Notes under the pieces: generated by a model
Databases searched by the model: none
What the model was told of the DNA's origin: nothing
The model's input: only the letters and a program-made list of their open reading frames with translations
Translations under genes and position numbers: made by a program
Assembly: GCA_012839295.1 (NCBI GenBank)
Contig: DUNO01000001.1
Span: 62,001-126,000 of the forward strand
Reading direction: 5' to 3'
DNA length: 64,000 bases
From: Clostridiales bacterium
GTDB taxonomy: Bacteria > Bacillota > Clostridia > Lachnospirales > Lachnospiraceae
Part shown: in pieces, positions 17,981 to 26,636 of the stretch
How positions within the stretch are numbered: position 1 is the stretch's first letter
Layout: each line of letters starts with the position of its first letter

Positions 17981-20348
17981 TAACAGCGCCGTGATTAAAC
18001 ATTTATCAAAAGCTGGCCTTAAATCCAGTAAATTGCGTAACCGGCTTGCGGGAGCCGTTATCGCACTCGCGGCTTTTCTTTTGGCGCTTGCTTCGACATT
18101 TGCCTACAACGCCGCCATGGAACTGCAAAATCTTACCCATTATCAGGCCGTGTTTGAAAATGTGGATACGCAGGTGATCGAAAAAATCAGGACAAATCCG
18201 GACGTGGAAGCCTACGGGATCAGCCGGCGAGCCGGGATGGCCAAAAACGGAGATATCAGCCTTTCCCTGCTGTATTCGGATGAAAAGACGATGGAGCTAT
18301 CCAATGTCCGTATAAAAACAGGAGCGCTGCCGGAGCAGGTCAATCAAATTGCTATCGAAAAGGGGTATCTGGATTCGGTTAATTCAGGAGCACAAATCGG
18401 CGATGACATAACCATCACCTACCGGAACAGCGTAAATAATGAAATGCAGACGGACAGCTTCATCATTACGGGCTTTCTGGGAACGGGAGATGAAAATGGT
18501 ATGGGCAGGAAGGTATACAACGCAGTCGTATCCCGGGCATTTATTGATTCCGATCCCGCGCTGTCCTCTGTTTATCCAACCGTAGTCATAAAGGTTGCAA
18601 ATGCGGACGGGTATTCCAACACAGGCTTAAAAGCGAAAATTAAAGAAATTGGTCAGCTGGCAGGTCTCCCGGAGAAATCCATATATATCAATGATATAAA
18701 CGTAGACAGCAATAACACCACATCCGAGACATCTGCTGCCGTTTTAGCCATTGCCCTGGTTGTCGTGATTGCAGCGGCCCTTGTCATTTACAACATTTTT
18801 TATATTACAATTATAGGAAAAGTAAACGAGTACGGCCAACTGCGTACGCTAGGGGCAACGAAAAGGCAAATCAGAAAAATAGTGATGCGGGAAGGAAAAC
18901 TGCTGTCCCTCCAATCCATTCCGGTTGGAATATTGTCAGGAAGCGGCGTAAGCTATCTGCTCCGGCCGTCCATGTGGCTTGCCGTCCCGAGCCTGATATT
19001 GGCTCTCTGCGTTGGGATCATTACCTTTCTTACCGTTATGCTGTCCTTAAGAAAGCCTGCCAAAATCGCGGCCGGTGTTTCGCCTATGGAGGCGGTCCTT
19101 TATACAGACTTCCATGGAAGCTCAAAGGGTAAAAAACGAAAGGTCAAAAAGCTCACACCCTTTGCACTTGGAAGAATATATCTTACAGGGAATAAAAAGA
19201 AAACCGCGGTCACCTTCCTGTCTCTTACGTTGAGCGGAATCTTGTTTATTACCGCCGCTTCCCTGCTATCTTCCGTTGACCCTGTCAGACGTGCCAGACA
19301 GGGATTTCTCTATGGGGGTGAATATAGGATTGGCTTAAACCGTGAACTGTTGTCTCCCTCCACGAGCTACAGTGATCTTCAAATCAACAATCCCCTGCCA
19401 GAGGAGCTGAAAGCAAAAATAACCGCAATCAGCGGCGTGGATGGCGTGGAAATCCATAAATATATCAGAGGCAGGTTGGTTGGCGCAATTCATGACGATG
19501 AGACAATTGGTGTAGATAATATTCGGGAAAAGGACGCCGCAGAGTTAAAAAAATATCTGGTTGAAGGCAACTTGCCCGACACCTCAGCTGATCAGATCCT
19601 TGTCAATCGCGGGACAATTACCTATGAATACTTTGGCCTGCATTACCAGCCGGGCGATACAATTACGATGCTTCTTTATGACGGGGACACGCAGATTTCA
19701 AAGAAATTTACGGTGTCCGGCATTATAGATAATGATGACAGCGGGGATACCCTGTTCCTGCCGGACAGTGTGATGGACGCATTGATGGCACAAAATTGCA
19801 ATCAGAGTTTCGAAATTCTATCCGGCCAAGGCTATTCGGCTGATGTCGAAGCACAGCTTAAGGCGCTGATAGCGTCAGAGGATAAGCTTGAATTTGACTC
19901 CATGAAGGAGCAGACTGAGCTAGAAGGTCGTGTTTTACATGTGATTGCTACTGCAGCCTATACCTTAGTTGCCTTGATTGCCTGCTTTGGCCTGGTGAAC
20001 CTTGTAAACACAATTATTACAAATATTCTGTCAAGGAAGAATGAGATCGGCATCATGCAGGCGGTGGGACTGAGCAGAAAGCAATTGATGAAAATGCTGT
20101 ATACGGAAAATGCGTACCTGATCTTTGGAAGCTTTATCGTATCTGTTTTTCTCGGAAGCGTTCTCGGATATTACGTTTGCATAGCGGCGGGAAACGTCGG
20201 CGGACTGTCTTATATCCAATACCAGTTCCCAATATGGACAAATGCTGTATATTTTCTGCTGATGATAATTCTGCAGACGATAACGACACGTTTTATTGGA
20301 ATATTCCTGCAGAGGCACAGCGTAATAGAGCGGCTTAGGGAGGTTTAA
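17967..20348 (+). CDS. ABC transporter permease with two FtsX domains
   Basis: About 793 residues from the TTG at 17967, preferred because GGGAGGTG ends seven bases upstream; the GTG at 17958 lies inside that site. The protein has an N-terminal helix, an external domain, three helices, a central helix, a second external domain and three C-terminal helices, i.e. two FtsX units. The conserved loops are NEYGQLRTLGATKRQIRK and KNEIGIMQAVGLSRKQLMK. This matches macrolide/peptide-type exporters and BceB-like detoxification permeases. It works with the ATPase encoded 13 bases downstream. Confidence 0.9.
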   Translation: MFQNNNSAVIKHLSKAGLKSSKLRNRLAGAVIALAAFLLALASTFAYNAAMELQNLTHYQAVFENVDTQVIEKIRTNPDVEAYGISRRAGMAKNGDISLSLLYSDEKTMELSNVRIKTGALPEQVNQIAIEKGYLDSVNSGAQIGDDITITYRNSVNNEMQTDSFIITGFLGTGDENGMGRKVYNAVVSRAFIDSDPALSSVYPTVVIKVANADGYSNTGLKAKIKEIGQLAGLPEKSIYINDINVDSNNTTSETSAAVLAIALVVVIAAALVIYNIFYITIIGKVNEYGQLRTLGATKRQIRKIVMREGKLLSLQSIPVGILSGSGVSYLLRPSMWLAVPSLILALCVGIITFLTVMLSLRKPAKIAAGVSPMEAVLYTDFHGSSKGKKRKVKKLTPFALGRIYLTGNKKKTAVTFLSLTLSGILFITAASLLSSVDPVRRARQGFLYGGEYRIGLNRELLSPSTSYSDLQINNPLPEELKAKITAISGVDGVEIHKYIRGRLVGAIHDDETIGVDNIREKDAAELKKYLVEGNLPDTSADQILVNRGTITYEYFGLHYQPGDTITMLLYDGDTQISKKFTVSGIIDNDDSGDTLFLPDSVMDALMAQNCNQSFEILSGQGYSADVEAQLKALIASEDKLEFDSMKEQTELEGRVLHVIATAAYTLVALIACFGLVNLVNTIITNILSRKNEIGIMQAVGLSRKQLMKMLYTENAYLIFGSFIVSVFLGSVLGYYVCIAAGNVGGLSYIQYQFPIWTNAVYFLLMIILQTITTRFIGIFLQRHSVIERLREV

Positions 20349-20361
20349 AGGAGGGGATTTT

Positions 20362-21027
20362 ATGAGCATATTAAAAACAAGCGGATTGAAAAAGTATTAT
20401 AAAACCGGGCCGAACCTTGTGAAAGCCTTGGACGGCATCGACCTAAAGGTGGAGCCGGGTGAATTTGTGGCGATTGTCGGCACCTCCGGCAGCGGCAAGT
20501 CCACCCTGCTGCACGTGCTCGGAGGTCTGGACAACCCGACCTCCGGCAATGTGGAAATAGATGGGAAAGAACTGTCCAGGATGAACGACGACCAGCTTAC
20601 GATTTTCCGCCGCAGGAATATTGGCTTCGTTTTTCAGAATTACAACCTTGTGCCGATCCTGAACGTTTATGAGAATATCGTCCTGCCCATTGAGCTGGAT
20701 GGAGAGAAGCCGGATAAAGCCTTCCTTGACCAGATCGTGGGGATGCTGGGTCTTAAGGAAAAGCTTGATAATCTGCCGAACAATCTGTCCGGCGGACAGC
20801 AGCAGCGTGTGGCTATTGCACGGGCGCTGGCTACAAAACCCGCTATCCTTCTTGCCGATGAGCCGACCGGGAATCTGGACAGCAGAACCAGTCAGGAAGT
20901 GCTGGGCCTTCTCAAAATGACGAGCCGGCAGTTGCATCAGACCATTGTCATGATCACCCACAACAATGAGATTGCCCAGCTTGCCGACCGTATCGTGCGT
21001 ATTGAGGATGGCCGGATCGTGGCGTGA
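20362..21027 (+). CDS. ABC transporter ATP-binding protein (LolD/BceA-like)
   Basis: 221 residues. Walker [11 protein letters not shown]-loop in [11 protein letters not shown], signature [14 protein letters not shown], Walker [13 protein letters not shown] and switch His in MITHNN. The length and wording are those of the LolD/MacB/BceA branch. AGGAGGGG lies ahead of the ATG. It drives the two-domain permease encoded upstream; by its context it is part of a sensing and resistance module for peptide antibiotics. Confidence 0.93.
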   Translation: MSILKTSGLKKYYKTGPNLVKALDGIDLKVEPGEFVAIVGTSGSGKSTLLHVLGGLDNPTSGNVEIDGKELSRMNDDQLTIFRRRNIGFVFQNYNLVPILNVYENIVLPIELDGEKPDKAFLDQIVGMLGLKEKLDNLPNNLSGGQQQRVAIARALATKPAILLADEPTGNLDSRTSQEVLGLLKMTSRQLHQTIVMITHNNEIAQLADRIVRIEDGRIVA

Positions 21028-21081
21028 GGGAGTGCGTATTCAAACCGGGGTTAGAAGTAATGGAAAAATGATAGGTGCAAA

Positions 21082-21117
21082 AGGGGATGACGGCTTAAAT
21101 ATTATCCCTCTTTTGTG
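21082..21117. terminator. Possible bidirectional terminator hairpin
   Basis: CAAAAGGGGAT and ATCCCTCTTTTG flank a loop of about 16 bases between two converging genes. One bulged base is needed, and no long T-run follows, so the call is moderate. Confidence 0.45.
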
Positions 21118-21138
21118 ATTCATTTGTAATTCCTTTTG

Positions 21139-22161
21139 TCAGCTGCTAGCCTTGATTTTACCTTCGCGTTTGAGCCACTGCGCTTCATCATGCAGCGTCT
21201 CCATATAAGAGCGGGTTTTGTAACCTAATTCCTTTTTTGCCTTACTGTAGTCGAAGGAGTTGTTACGGGCGAGGTTGTAAATAGAAAAGCTGGTCATTAT
21301 CGGTTGTTTGCCAGTCTTTTTTGCTTTCTTCTCCAATTTTTTGGCAATGAAACTGGCAATGCCCAGAGGAAGATAGAATTTAATCGGTTTGCAACCGAGG
21401 TCATTTTGGAGCATCTTGCAGAGTTCCTTCAGTGTAACTTCCTCATTGCCGAGAATATAGCATTCTCCCTTGCGCCCCTTATCAGCTGCCATAATACATC
21501 CATAAGCAAGGTCGCGTACGTCACAGAGATTAAAGGAGCCTTGCATGCCGATGGGCATATCACCATTTACAATTTGTATGATTACCTTAGTTGTTTCACC
21601 CACAGCATAGTCATTGGGACCTAAAATTCCACTGGGATGAAGGATGCAGGCATTCAGCCCACGCTGCCTGACAGCGTCCAGTACTTCCTGGGAGGCCATT
21701 GCCTTGGTTCGGCTGTACCAGCCTACTACTTTATCTGGGTCAAACTGATTGACCTCTTTAATTTTTTGACCCTTGGGTACCTCAGGAATGGCACCGGTGC
21801 TGCTGACATAAACCAGTTTTTTGCATTCAGGATGATTCAGGCATGCTTCAATGATGTTTTTTGTTCCACCGACGTTGACATCTACAAGCTTCCGGTTAAA
21901 ATCAGGGTTCACTGTTACCATGCTAGCACAATGGATGACAATGGATTCCGTTCCCTCAGGGATGGTAAAGAACCGGTTCACAGCATCGGGGTTACATAGG
22001 TCACCCTCACAGAGTTCGACCTCCTGGGGGATATATTTTACGGATTTGTCGCCGGGCAGGACGAATGCACGCACCTTGTCCCCGCGCTCAAGAAGCTGAG
22101 CGCATACGTTGCTGCCCAAGAATCCTGCTGCGCCAGTAAGAAGATAAAGAGTATTTTTCAT
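21139..22161 (-). CDS. NAD-dependent epimerase/dehydratase family protein
   Basis: About 340 residues of the extended short-chain dehydrogenase type. The NAD-binding motif TGAAGFLGSNV lies at residues about 9-19, the conserved YSRTK (YxxxK) with the upstream Ser in VSSTGAIP marks the active site. It resembles dihydroflavonol-4-reductase-like bacterial proteins that act on sugars, sterols or aldehydes. I chose the ATG at 22161 because GGAGG lies nine bases before it; the TTG at 22176 overlaps that site. The substrate is unknown. It is a single-gene unit on the minus strand. Confidence 0.85.
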   Translation of the reverse strand: MKNTLYLLTGAAGFLGSNVCAQLLERGDKVRAFVLPGDKSVKYIPQEVELCEGDLCNPDAVNRFFTIPEGTESIVIHCASMVTVNPDFNRKLVDVNVGGTKNIIEACLNHPECKKLVYVSSTGAIPEVPKGQKIKEVNQFDPDKVVGWYSRTKAMASQEVLDAVRQRGLNACILHPSGILGPNDYAVGETTKVIIQIVNGDMPIGMQGSFNLCDVRDLAYGCIMAADKGRKGECYILGNEEVTLKELCKMLQNDLGCKPIKFYLPLGIASFIAKKLEKKAKKTGKQPIMTSFSIYNLARNNSFDYSKAKKELGYKTRSYMETLHDEAQWLKREGKIKASS

Positions 22162-22872
22162 TGTTGTTTCCTCCAAATAGTTAAGATGTTGTAATAATAG
22201 GGGAGGAATATTTATGAGTTATTTAAATTTTGTTTGCAAAATATTAAAAAGGTTCCAGCTTTTAATTATGGACAGGGGTGTTTTGATCTCATGGAAGACA
22301 TTAGAGACAAAATCGTTTTTCAGCGTTTCAATGCTGCCCGGAAAAGATATAAGGGTCTAAATATCCCCGCAATGTCGGTATATTTCTGTCGATGATTGCG
22401 GGGCTTGTCATTTGCAAGCTGCCAGTGTGCTGTCGCCTCTGGTAGCGGCTGCTGGAAAGGCAGCATAATCTTAGTTTATGGATTTACGATAAGCTTGCGG
22501 TGTGAAACCATACAGTTTTTTAAAGGATCTTTGAAAATGGCTTTGGCTGGGGAAAGAAGTGACAGAGCATTCAAGGATTATTTCAAATATTGAATCACGT
22601 TACTCGGGTGCAACAATTGAGTTTTTACCTGTGTACCCGGGAGCCCGTACCATTGATATGCTGTTATTCAAATGTACCCGTACCAGCCAAATATGCGTAA
22701 TAGCGGTTGCTGATTTAAAGGGTACCGGTTAAGATCCCGAAGAAAATAGTGACCTTCCAAAATTAATATTTTTCAAACAATTTTTTAGCATTTCCCAAAC
22801 ATATTAGCTTTAATTTATAAGCATCATTTGAAATAAACACATTAAATAAATTCAAGCAAGGAGAAATGCATC
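22162..22872. other. 700-base region without an intact gene
   Basis: It holds an AraC-type C-terminal remnant on the minus strand (22471-22582) and a hairpin with arms CCCCGCAAT (22365-22373) and ATTGCGGGG (22395-22403). A 34-codon frame starting [13 protein letters not shown] lies near 22291-22395 without clear homology. A plus-strand open stretch around 22540-22731 overlaps the remnant and has no recognisable product. I read the region as decayed genes plus the promoters of the two flanking dehydrogenases. Confidence 0.5.
22471..22582 (-). pseudogene. AraC-family regulator, C-terminal remnant
   Basis: The minus strand reads SQSHFQRSFKKLYGFTPQAY and then RKSIN and a stop. This is the second helix-turn-helix end of AraC/XylS proteins (consensus FSSQSHFSRVFKKxxGxTPxxYRK). 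The frame is degraded a few residues further upstream and no full-length gene exists. A likely former regulator of one of the neighbouring dehydrogenases. Confidence 0.65.
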
Positions 22873-23697
22873 ATGAAAAAGATTTGTGTTATTACCGGAG
22901 GAGGTAGTGGCATGGGGTATGCTACTGCTAAATTATTAGGTGAACAGGGATACTATATTATTATTGTGGGACGTACCGTCAAGAAATTGGAGGCTGCCAT
23001 AGAGGAACTACATGATATGGGGATTGAAGCTGAGGCATTCAGCTGTGACATATCTGATTATAATAGTACAAAACTATTAGCGAAAACGGCCCGTGAGCGC
23101 GGTGAAGTAAAGATTGTAATTCATGCGGCCGGATTGTCTCCGCAGATGGGGGATGCGCATAAAATTATGGAAGCAAATGCACTTGGCACGATTAATGTCA
23201 ATGACGCATTCTATGAAGTAATGCGGGAGGGAGGATGTATTATTGACACTTCATCAATGTCAGCATATATGACACCTCAATTCATTATGCCAAGGCATGG
23301 TTATAAGTATAGCCGCACTGACCGCAATAAATTTATGAAGAAAATGATGAACCGGGTAAATTTGTTCCCAAAGAAGGTGCGCTCCGGAGTCTCATACGCA
23401 ATTAGTAAAAGTTTTGTTATATGGTTTGCAAGAACTGATGCAGAGCGCTTTGGCAAAAAGGGTGTACGTGTCCTGTCGGTTACTCCCGGATTCTTTGAGA
23501 CACCAATGGGTGATCTGGAGAAGGAGGAGGCGGCAACATATTTAAAATACAGTGCAATAAAGCGTATGGGAAGGCCTGAGGAAATCGCTGCATTATTTGC
23601 TGCTGCAGCTGACGAACGCATGGGGTATCTGACAGGAACAGATATCTTATGTGACGGCGGTTGCATCGCCAGTGGTTGCAACCCTTTAAAACGATAG
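22873..23697 (+). CDS. Short-chain dehydrogenase/reductase
   Basis: 274 residues of the classical SDR family. The cofactor motif is TGGGSGMG (residues 8-15), with the NAG-equivalent HAAG near 87, the catalytic Ser in DTSSMSAY and the catalytic pair in YAISK (Tyr and Lys about 175 and 179). The C-terminus has the usual SVTPGFFETPM and GYLTGTDILCDGG elements. An insertion of about 30 basic residues lies between the Ser and Tyr, longer than usual. It reduces or oxidises a carbonyl substrate with NAD(P)H; the substrate is not evident. AAGGAG precedes the ATG. Confidence 0.9.
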   Translation: MKKICVITGGGSGMGYATAKLLGEQGYYIIIVGRTVKKLEAAIEELHDMGIEAEAFSCDISDYNSTKLLAKTARERGEVKIVIHAAGLSPQMGDAHKIMEANALGTINVNDAFYEVMREGGCIIDTSSMSAYMTPQFIMPRHGYKYSRTDRNKFMKKMMNRVNLFPKKVRSGVSYAISKSFVIWFARTDAERFGKKGVRVLSVTPGFFETPMGDLEKEEAATYLKYSAIKRMGRPEEIAALFAAAADERMGYLTGTDILCDGGCIASGCNPLKR

Positions 23698-23832
23698 TAG
23701 AATATGATATAGCTGGGTGATTAGATATAAGAATCCGTCTTACATTGTTTATGGAGATAAAAGTACAAAATTTATTGAGCTATATACTTTATATCAACAA
23801 AAAGCGATGGGTGGTCACCCTGGCATAGATAG

Positions 23833-23879
23833 TAAAACAGTACAGGATAAGGAATGCCCTTACCCTGTACTGTTTTATT
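23833..23879 (+). terminator. Rho-independent terminator downstream of the SDR gene
   Basis: AAAACAGTACAGG and CCTGTACTGTTTT pair over 13 bases around a loop of about 17 that can pair further (ATAAGG/CCTTA). The 3' side ends in TTTTATTA. The stretch between here and the Nudix gene (23880-24181) holds no gene I can support. Confidence 0.8.
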
Positions 23880-24181
23880 ACCGAAGAATTCTTAACTGTT
23901 TACCGTGGGTTTACTCTCATGCCTTATCATTTAGATGAAGATAAAAATTAATTTGGAGGTAGTTATCACATCGAGAGTACTTTGGTTTCCTGAATAGTAA
24001 ACTGTTTAGGAGTCTTGAATTGAAGGAGAGCAGCTATTACGGCATCTGTCTGCCAAGTACAAATCCTTTGGCAAGAGCAGTGTTTTATGCTATCATTACA
24101 GAAAAGGGCAGAGATTGAAACTCCCTGGGCGATGGCTATGACTTATGAACTTATTGGAATAATCTTAATAGGAGAAAATGA

Positions 24182-24748
24182 ATGATTTTAGAAAAGCAGA
24201 TACAGAATTATATCGCTTATAATGAGCAGGAAGAAAACGACAAAAGAATCATGTTAAAATATATAAATTGTAATCATGATGTATTAACAAGAAACAATGA
24301 GATCGCACATTTTACTGCTTCCGCCTGGGTGATAAATCCTAACGAAAACAAACTATTAATGATATATCATAATATTTATAAATCATGGGCTTGGACAGGG
24401 GGGCATGCAGACGGAGAGGAGGATTTGCTTTCCGTTGCAATACGTGAGGTTCAAGAGGAAACAGGCATTACAAAAGTTGTTCCAGTGATAGATAATATTT
24501 TCTCACTGGAAATCATAACTGTAGATGGACATATGAAAAGAGGAAAATACGTATCATCCCATCTGCATTTAAATGTTACATTCTTATTAAAAGCACTGGA
24601 AGATGAAAAACTCGCTATAAAGCCTGATGAAAATAAGGGAGTAAAATGGATGGAAATTGAGGAAGCTGTTTCATCGTCAAATGAGCCTTGGATGCAAGAA
24701 ATATACAGGAAACTCAACAGAAAACTGAAAGGAATTATGCTTGCATGA
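24182..24748 (+). CDS. Nudix hydrolase
   Basis: 188 residues. The Nudix box runs from about residue 79: GHADGEEDLLSVAIREVQEE then TGI, with the metal-binding REVQEE glutamates in place. Upstream is the usual ASAWVINPNENKLLMIYH strand. These enzymes hydrolyse nucleoside diphosphates linked to another group, often for housecleaning or as part of cofactor salvage. The long N-terminal helix (about 40 residues) is common in clostridial members annotated as isopentenyl- or ADP-ribose-related, so the substrate is open. AGGAGAAAATG-type spacing supports the start. Confidence 0.9.
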   Translation: MILEKQIQNYIAYNEQEENDKRIMLKYINCNHDVLTRNNEIAHFTASAWVINPNENKLLMIYHNIYKSWAWTGGHADGEEDLLSVAIREVQEETGITKVVPVIDNIFSLEIITVDGHMKRGKYVSSHLHLNVTFLLKALEDEKLAIKPDENKGVKWMEIEEAVSSSNEPWMQEIYRKLNRKLKGIMLA

Positions 24749-24780
24749 ATTTACGCAAGTGTGACAAAGCAAAGAATTAT

Positions 24781-24814
24781 TCCGCCGGCTGGAAACACAG
24801 CCGGCGGATTTCTT
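24781..24814 (+). terminator. Rho-independent terminator
   Basis: TCCGCCGGCTG and CAGCCGGCGGA are perfectly complementary over 11 GC-rich base pairs around the loop GAAACA, then TTTCTT. It ends the Nudix transcript. Confidence 0.88.
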
Positions 24815-24984
24815 ATCGATGCCTGTCTCACCCGGGAGTTTTGCTGGATATCTGTGTGCAGCATCCAATAATAGGCGTTTTGACAAGCCTCGGAAGGAAT
24901 GTTTATAAAATGAAGGCGGGCTTGCATATAATACATAATTTGTATAATAATAGAACATGAAATTTACTTTGGAGGTGTAGCGTT

Positions 24985-25713
24985 ATGAATGAAGCACTAG
25001 TGGTTATGGTAAGGGCTATCATAAGTTATTTTTCACTACTTATTTTTGCGCGTGTTCTAGGTAAGGAGCAGATTAGCCAGTTAACTTTCTTCGATTATAT
25101 TTTAGGAATTACAATTGGTTCTATTGCTTCTGAAGTAACGGTGGATCTATCCAGCCGGGCCTGGCCCCATTGGGTAGGGCTTGCAACTTGGGCGGTTTTA
25201 GCCTATCTAATGGAACTGATAACATTAAAATGGAGATATGCTGCAAAGTTTTTTGAAGGGGAACCAACGATTGTTATAATGAATGGAAAAATCATGGAGA
25301 ATGTTTTGAAGAAGATGAAATTCAGGATTACGGATATTTTGGAGCTTTTAAGAAATCAAGGGATTTTTGATTTAAATGAAGTGGATTATGCCATTATTGA
25401 GCCGAACGGCAGCCTTTCTGTATTAAAAAAACCTGAAAATCTTCCGTTAACTCCAAAGGATATGAATATTAATGTAACACCCACTGGTATCAGCACGGAG
25501 CTAATCTATGATGGAGTATTGATTGAGGAAAATCTGCGTCAGATGAATAAAGATAAAAAATGGCTGATGGACCAATTAAAAAAACGGGGTATAAAAGATG
25601 TTTCCGAGGTGTTTTTATTGACCCTGAATGATGCCGAAAGTCTGTATATTGATAAATACAAGGATAATATCAAGAAGGTAAAAGATATCGGTGATTATAA
25701 GGGGCCGTTTTAG
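24985..25713 (+). CDS. DUF421 (YetF-like) membrane protein
   Basis: 242 residues. Three N-terminal transmembrane helices (about 6-24, 32-52, 60-80) are followed by a cytoplasmic YetF domain with the conserved RxxGxxDxNEVxYAIxEPNGSLSVL stretch. The family is widespread in Firmicutes spores and vegetative cells with no settled biochemical role. GGAGGTG lies ahead of the ATG. The DUF4363 gene follows after 11 bases, a pairing often seen for these two families, so they probably act together at the membrane. Confidence 0.88.
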   Translation: MNEALVVMVRAIISYFSLLIFARVLGKEQISQLTFFDYILGITIGSIASEVTVDLSSRAWPHWVGLATWAVLAYLMELITLKWRYAAKFFEGEPTIVIMNGKIMENVLKKMKFRITDILELLRNQGIFDLNEVDYAIIEPNGSLSVLKKPENLPLTPKDMNINVTPTGISTELIYDGVLIEENLRQMNKDKKWLMDQLKKRGIKDVSEVFLLTLNDAESLYIDKYKDNIKKVKDIGDYKGPF

Positions 25714-25724
25714 GAGGAAGGTAT

Positions 25725-26090
25725 ATGAGAAAATTTATGGTTGCTGCAATCCCTGTCGCAGCTCTCGTGTTATTTGTTTGCATTATGATAAGCGGTAGTT
25801 TTTTTAAAAAGCCATTCGGAAAGAATGATGATGTAGCGCAAATGATTGAAACGATTATGGAGGACGTTAACAATGAAGCCTGGGATGAAGCGGTTGCGGA
25901 AGTCGACGAACTGGACAGTGCATGGAGGAAAGTAATAAAGAGAATTCAGTTCAGTGAAGAAAGGGATGAAATTAACTTTCTAACTTCCAATGTAGCACGT
26001 CTTCGGGGAGCTGTATCAGCGAAGGATAAATCGGATGCCCTAATGGAACTGAACGATGCGTATAGTCATTGGAAAGAGCTGGGTAAATAA
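25725..26090 (+). CDS. DUF4363 family protein
   Basis: 121 residues with one N-terminal membrane anchor or signal helix (about 5-25) followed by a soluble, mostly helical and acidic domain of about 90 residues. A conserved-looking WRKVIKRIQFSEERDEI and a terminal SHWKEL are visible. Position right after the DUF421 gene and the overall build fit DUF4363 proteins. The function is unknown; it likely sits on the outer face of the membrane as partner of the YetF protein. Confidence 0.75.
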   Translation: MRKFMVAAIPVAALVLFVCIMISGSFFKKPFGKNDDVAQMIETIMEDVNNEAWDEAVAEVDELDSAWRKVIKRIQFSEERDEINFLTSNVARLRGAVSAKDKSDALMELNDAYSHWKELGK

Positions 26091-26093
26091 GTA

Positions 26094-26148
26094 TTGACTT
26101 CTTCTAAATGATTGTTATAATAATATCACGGGTTAGTATTGACTAACC
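26094..26148 (+). promoter_or_regulatory. Promoter with TetR-type palindrome
   Basis: TTGACT (26094-26099) and TATAAT (26116-26121) stand 16 bases apart. Ten bases further lies the perfect dyad GGTTAGT-ATTG-ACTAACC (26131-26148), in the position of an operator over the transcript start. It now leads only into a truncated gene. Confidence 0.7.
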
Positions 26149-26372
26149 AGTGCTGTACTTCCTTGGCCGGAGCTGATGTGGACGCATTCCATCAAGCATT
26201 GGATTCAGAAGCCTATAAGGAAAAGCGGCTGAAATTAAATAAGTATGGCTGGGAAGAAAATGCCTTGAATTCCGTACCATCCTTCCGGTTAGGGGATGCA
26301 CGGCTGGATGCAGTATATAGCGTAGGCGTTTTACGTCAGCAAATAGAAGAATTTTTAAAAAAGTATGCATAG
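26139..26372 (+). pseudogene. DsbA-like thioredoxin-fold protein, C-terminal remnant
   Basis: The 77-residue frame lacks an ATG start and a ribosome binding site; its first codons lie inside the operator palindrome. The readable part, from HQALDSEAYKEKRLKLNKYG to NSVPSFRLGDARLD and VLRQQIEEFLKKY, matches the C-terminal helix-strand part of DsbA/FrnE-type oxidoreductases (xGVPxFxxG pattern). The catalytic CxxC half is missing. A deletion seems to have joined the old promoter and operator to the gene's end. Confidence 0.6.
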
Positions 26373-26406
26373 GATAAATAAATGCATAGTGTCAGTAAAT
26401 TGGCTA

Positions 26407-26454
26407 ATATGGCGGGAACTAAGCTTGTTTCACATGGCTTAGCTCCCGCCATAT
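26407..26454. terminator. Long GC-rich hairpin after the remnant
   Basis: ATATGGCGGGAACTAAGC and GCTTAGCTCCCGCCATAT form an 18-bp stem with one mismatch around a 12-base loop. There is no T-run, so it may work as a symmetric terminator or be a small repeat element. The following bases to 26636 contain only the promoter area of the reductase gene (TTGACA near 26573, TATGAT near 26597). Confidence 0.5.
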
Positions 26455-26636
26455 CGATTCTTCCTCAGTTGGTTTGGGGAAGTAAAGTCAGATAGGAAGA
26501 ACCATTAGGAAGGAACCCTTCGTGTCAGCGTCCAGATTGGGGATAAGGCCGTCTGTTATCATGCTATCATGTTGACACGTGATTTCACAATGATATATGA
26601 TGTCTATGTATTTAACAAGAAAGGTATGGTGGTATT

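Noticed and set aside
22540-22731. Plus-strand open stretch (EVTEHSRIISNIESRYSG and following) as a gene
   Set aside because: It has no start or ribosome binding site, overlaps an antisense AraC remnant and matches no family I know.
23717-23938. 73-codon ORF after the SDR gene
   Set aside because: It runs through the terminator hairpin at 23833-23879 and has no protein likeness.
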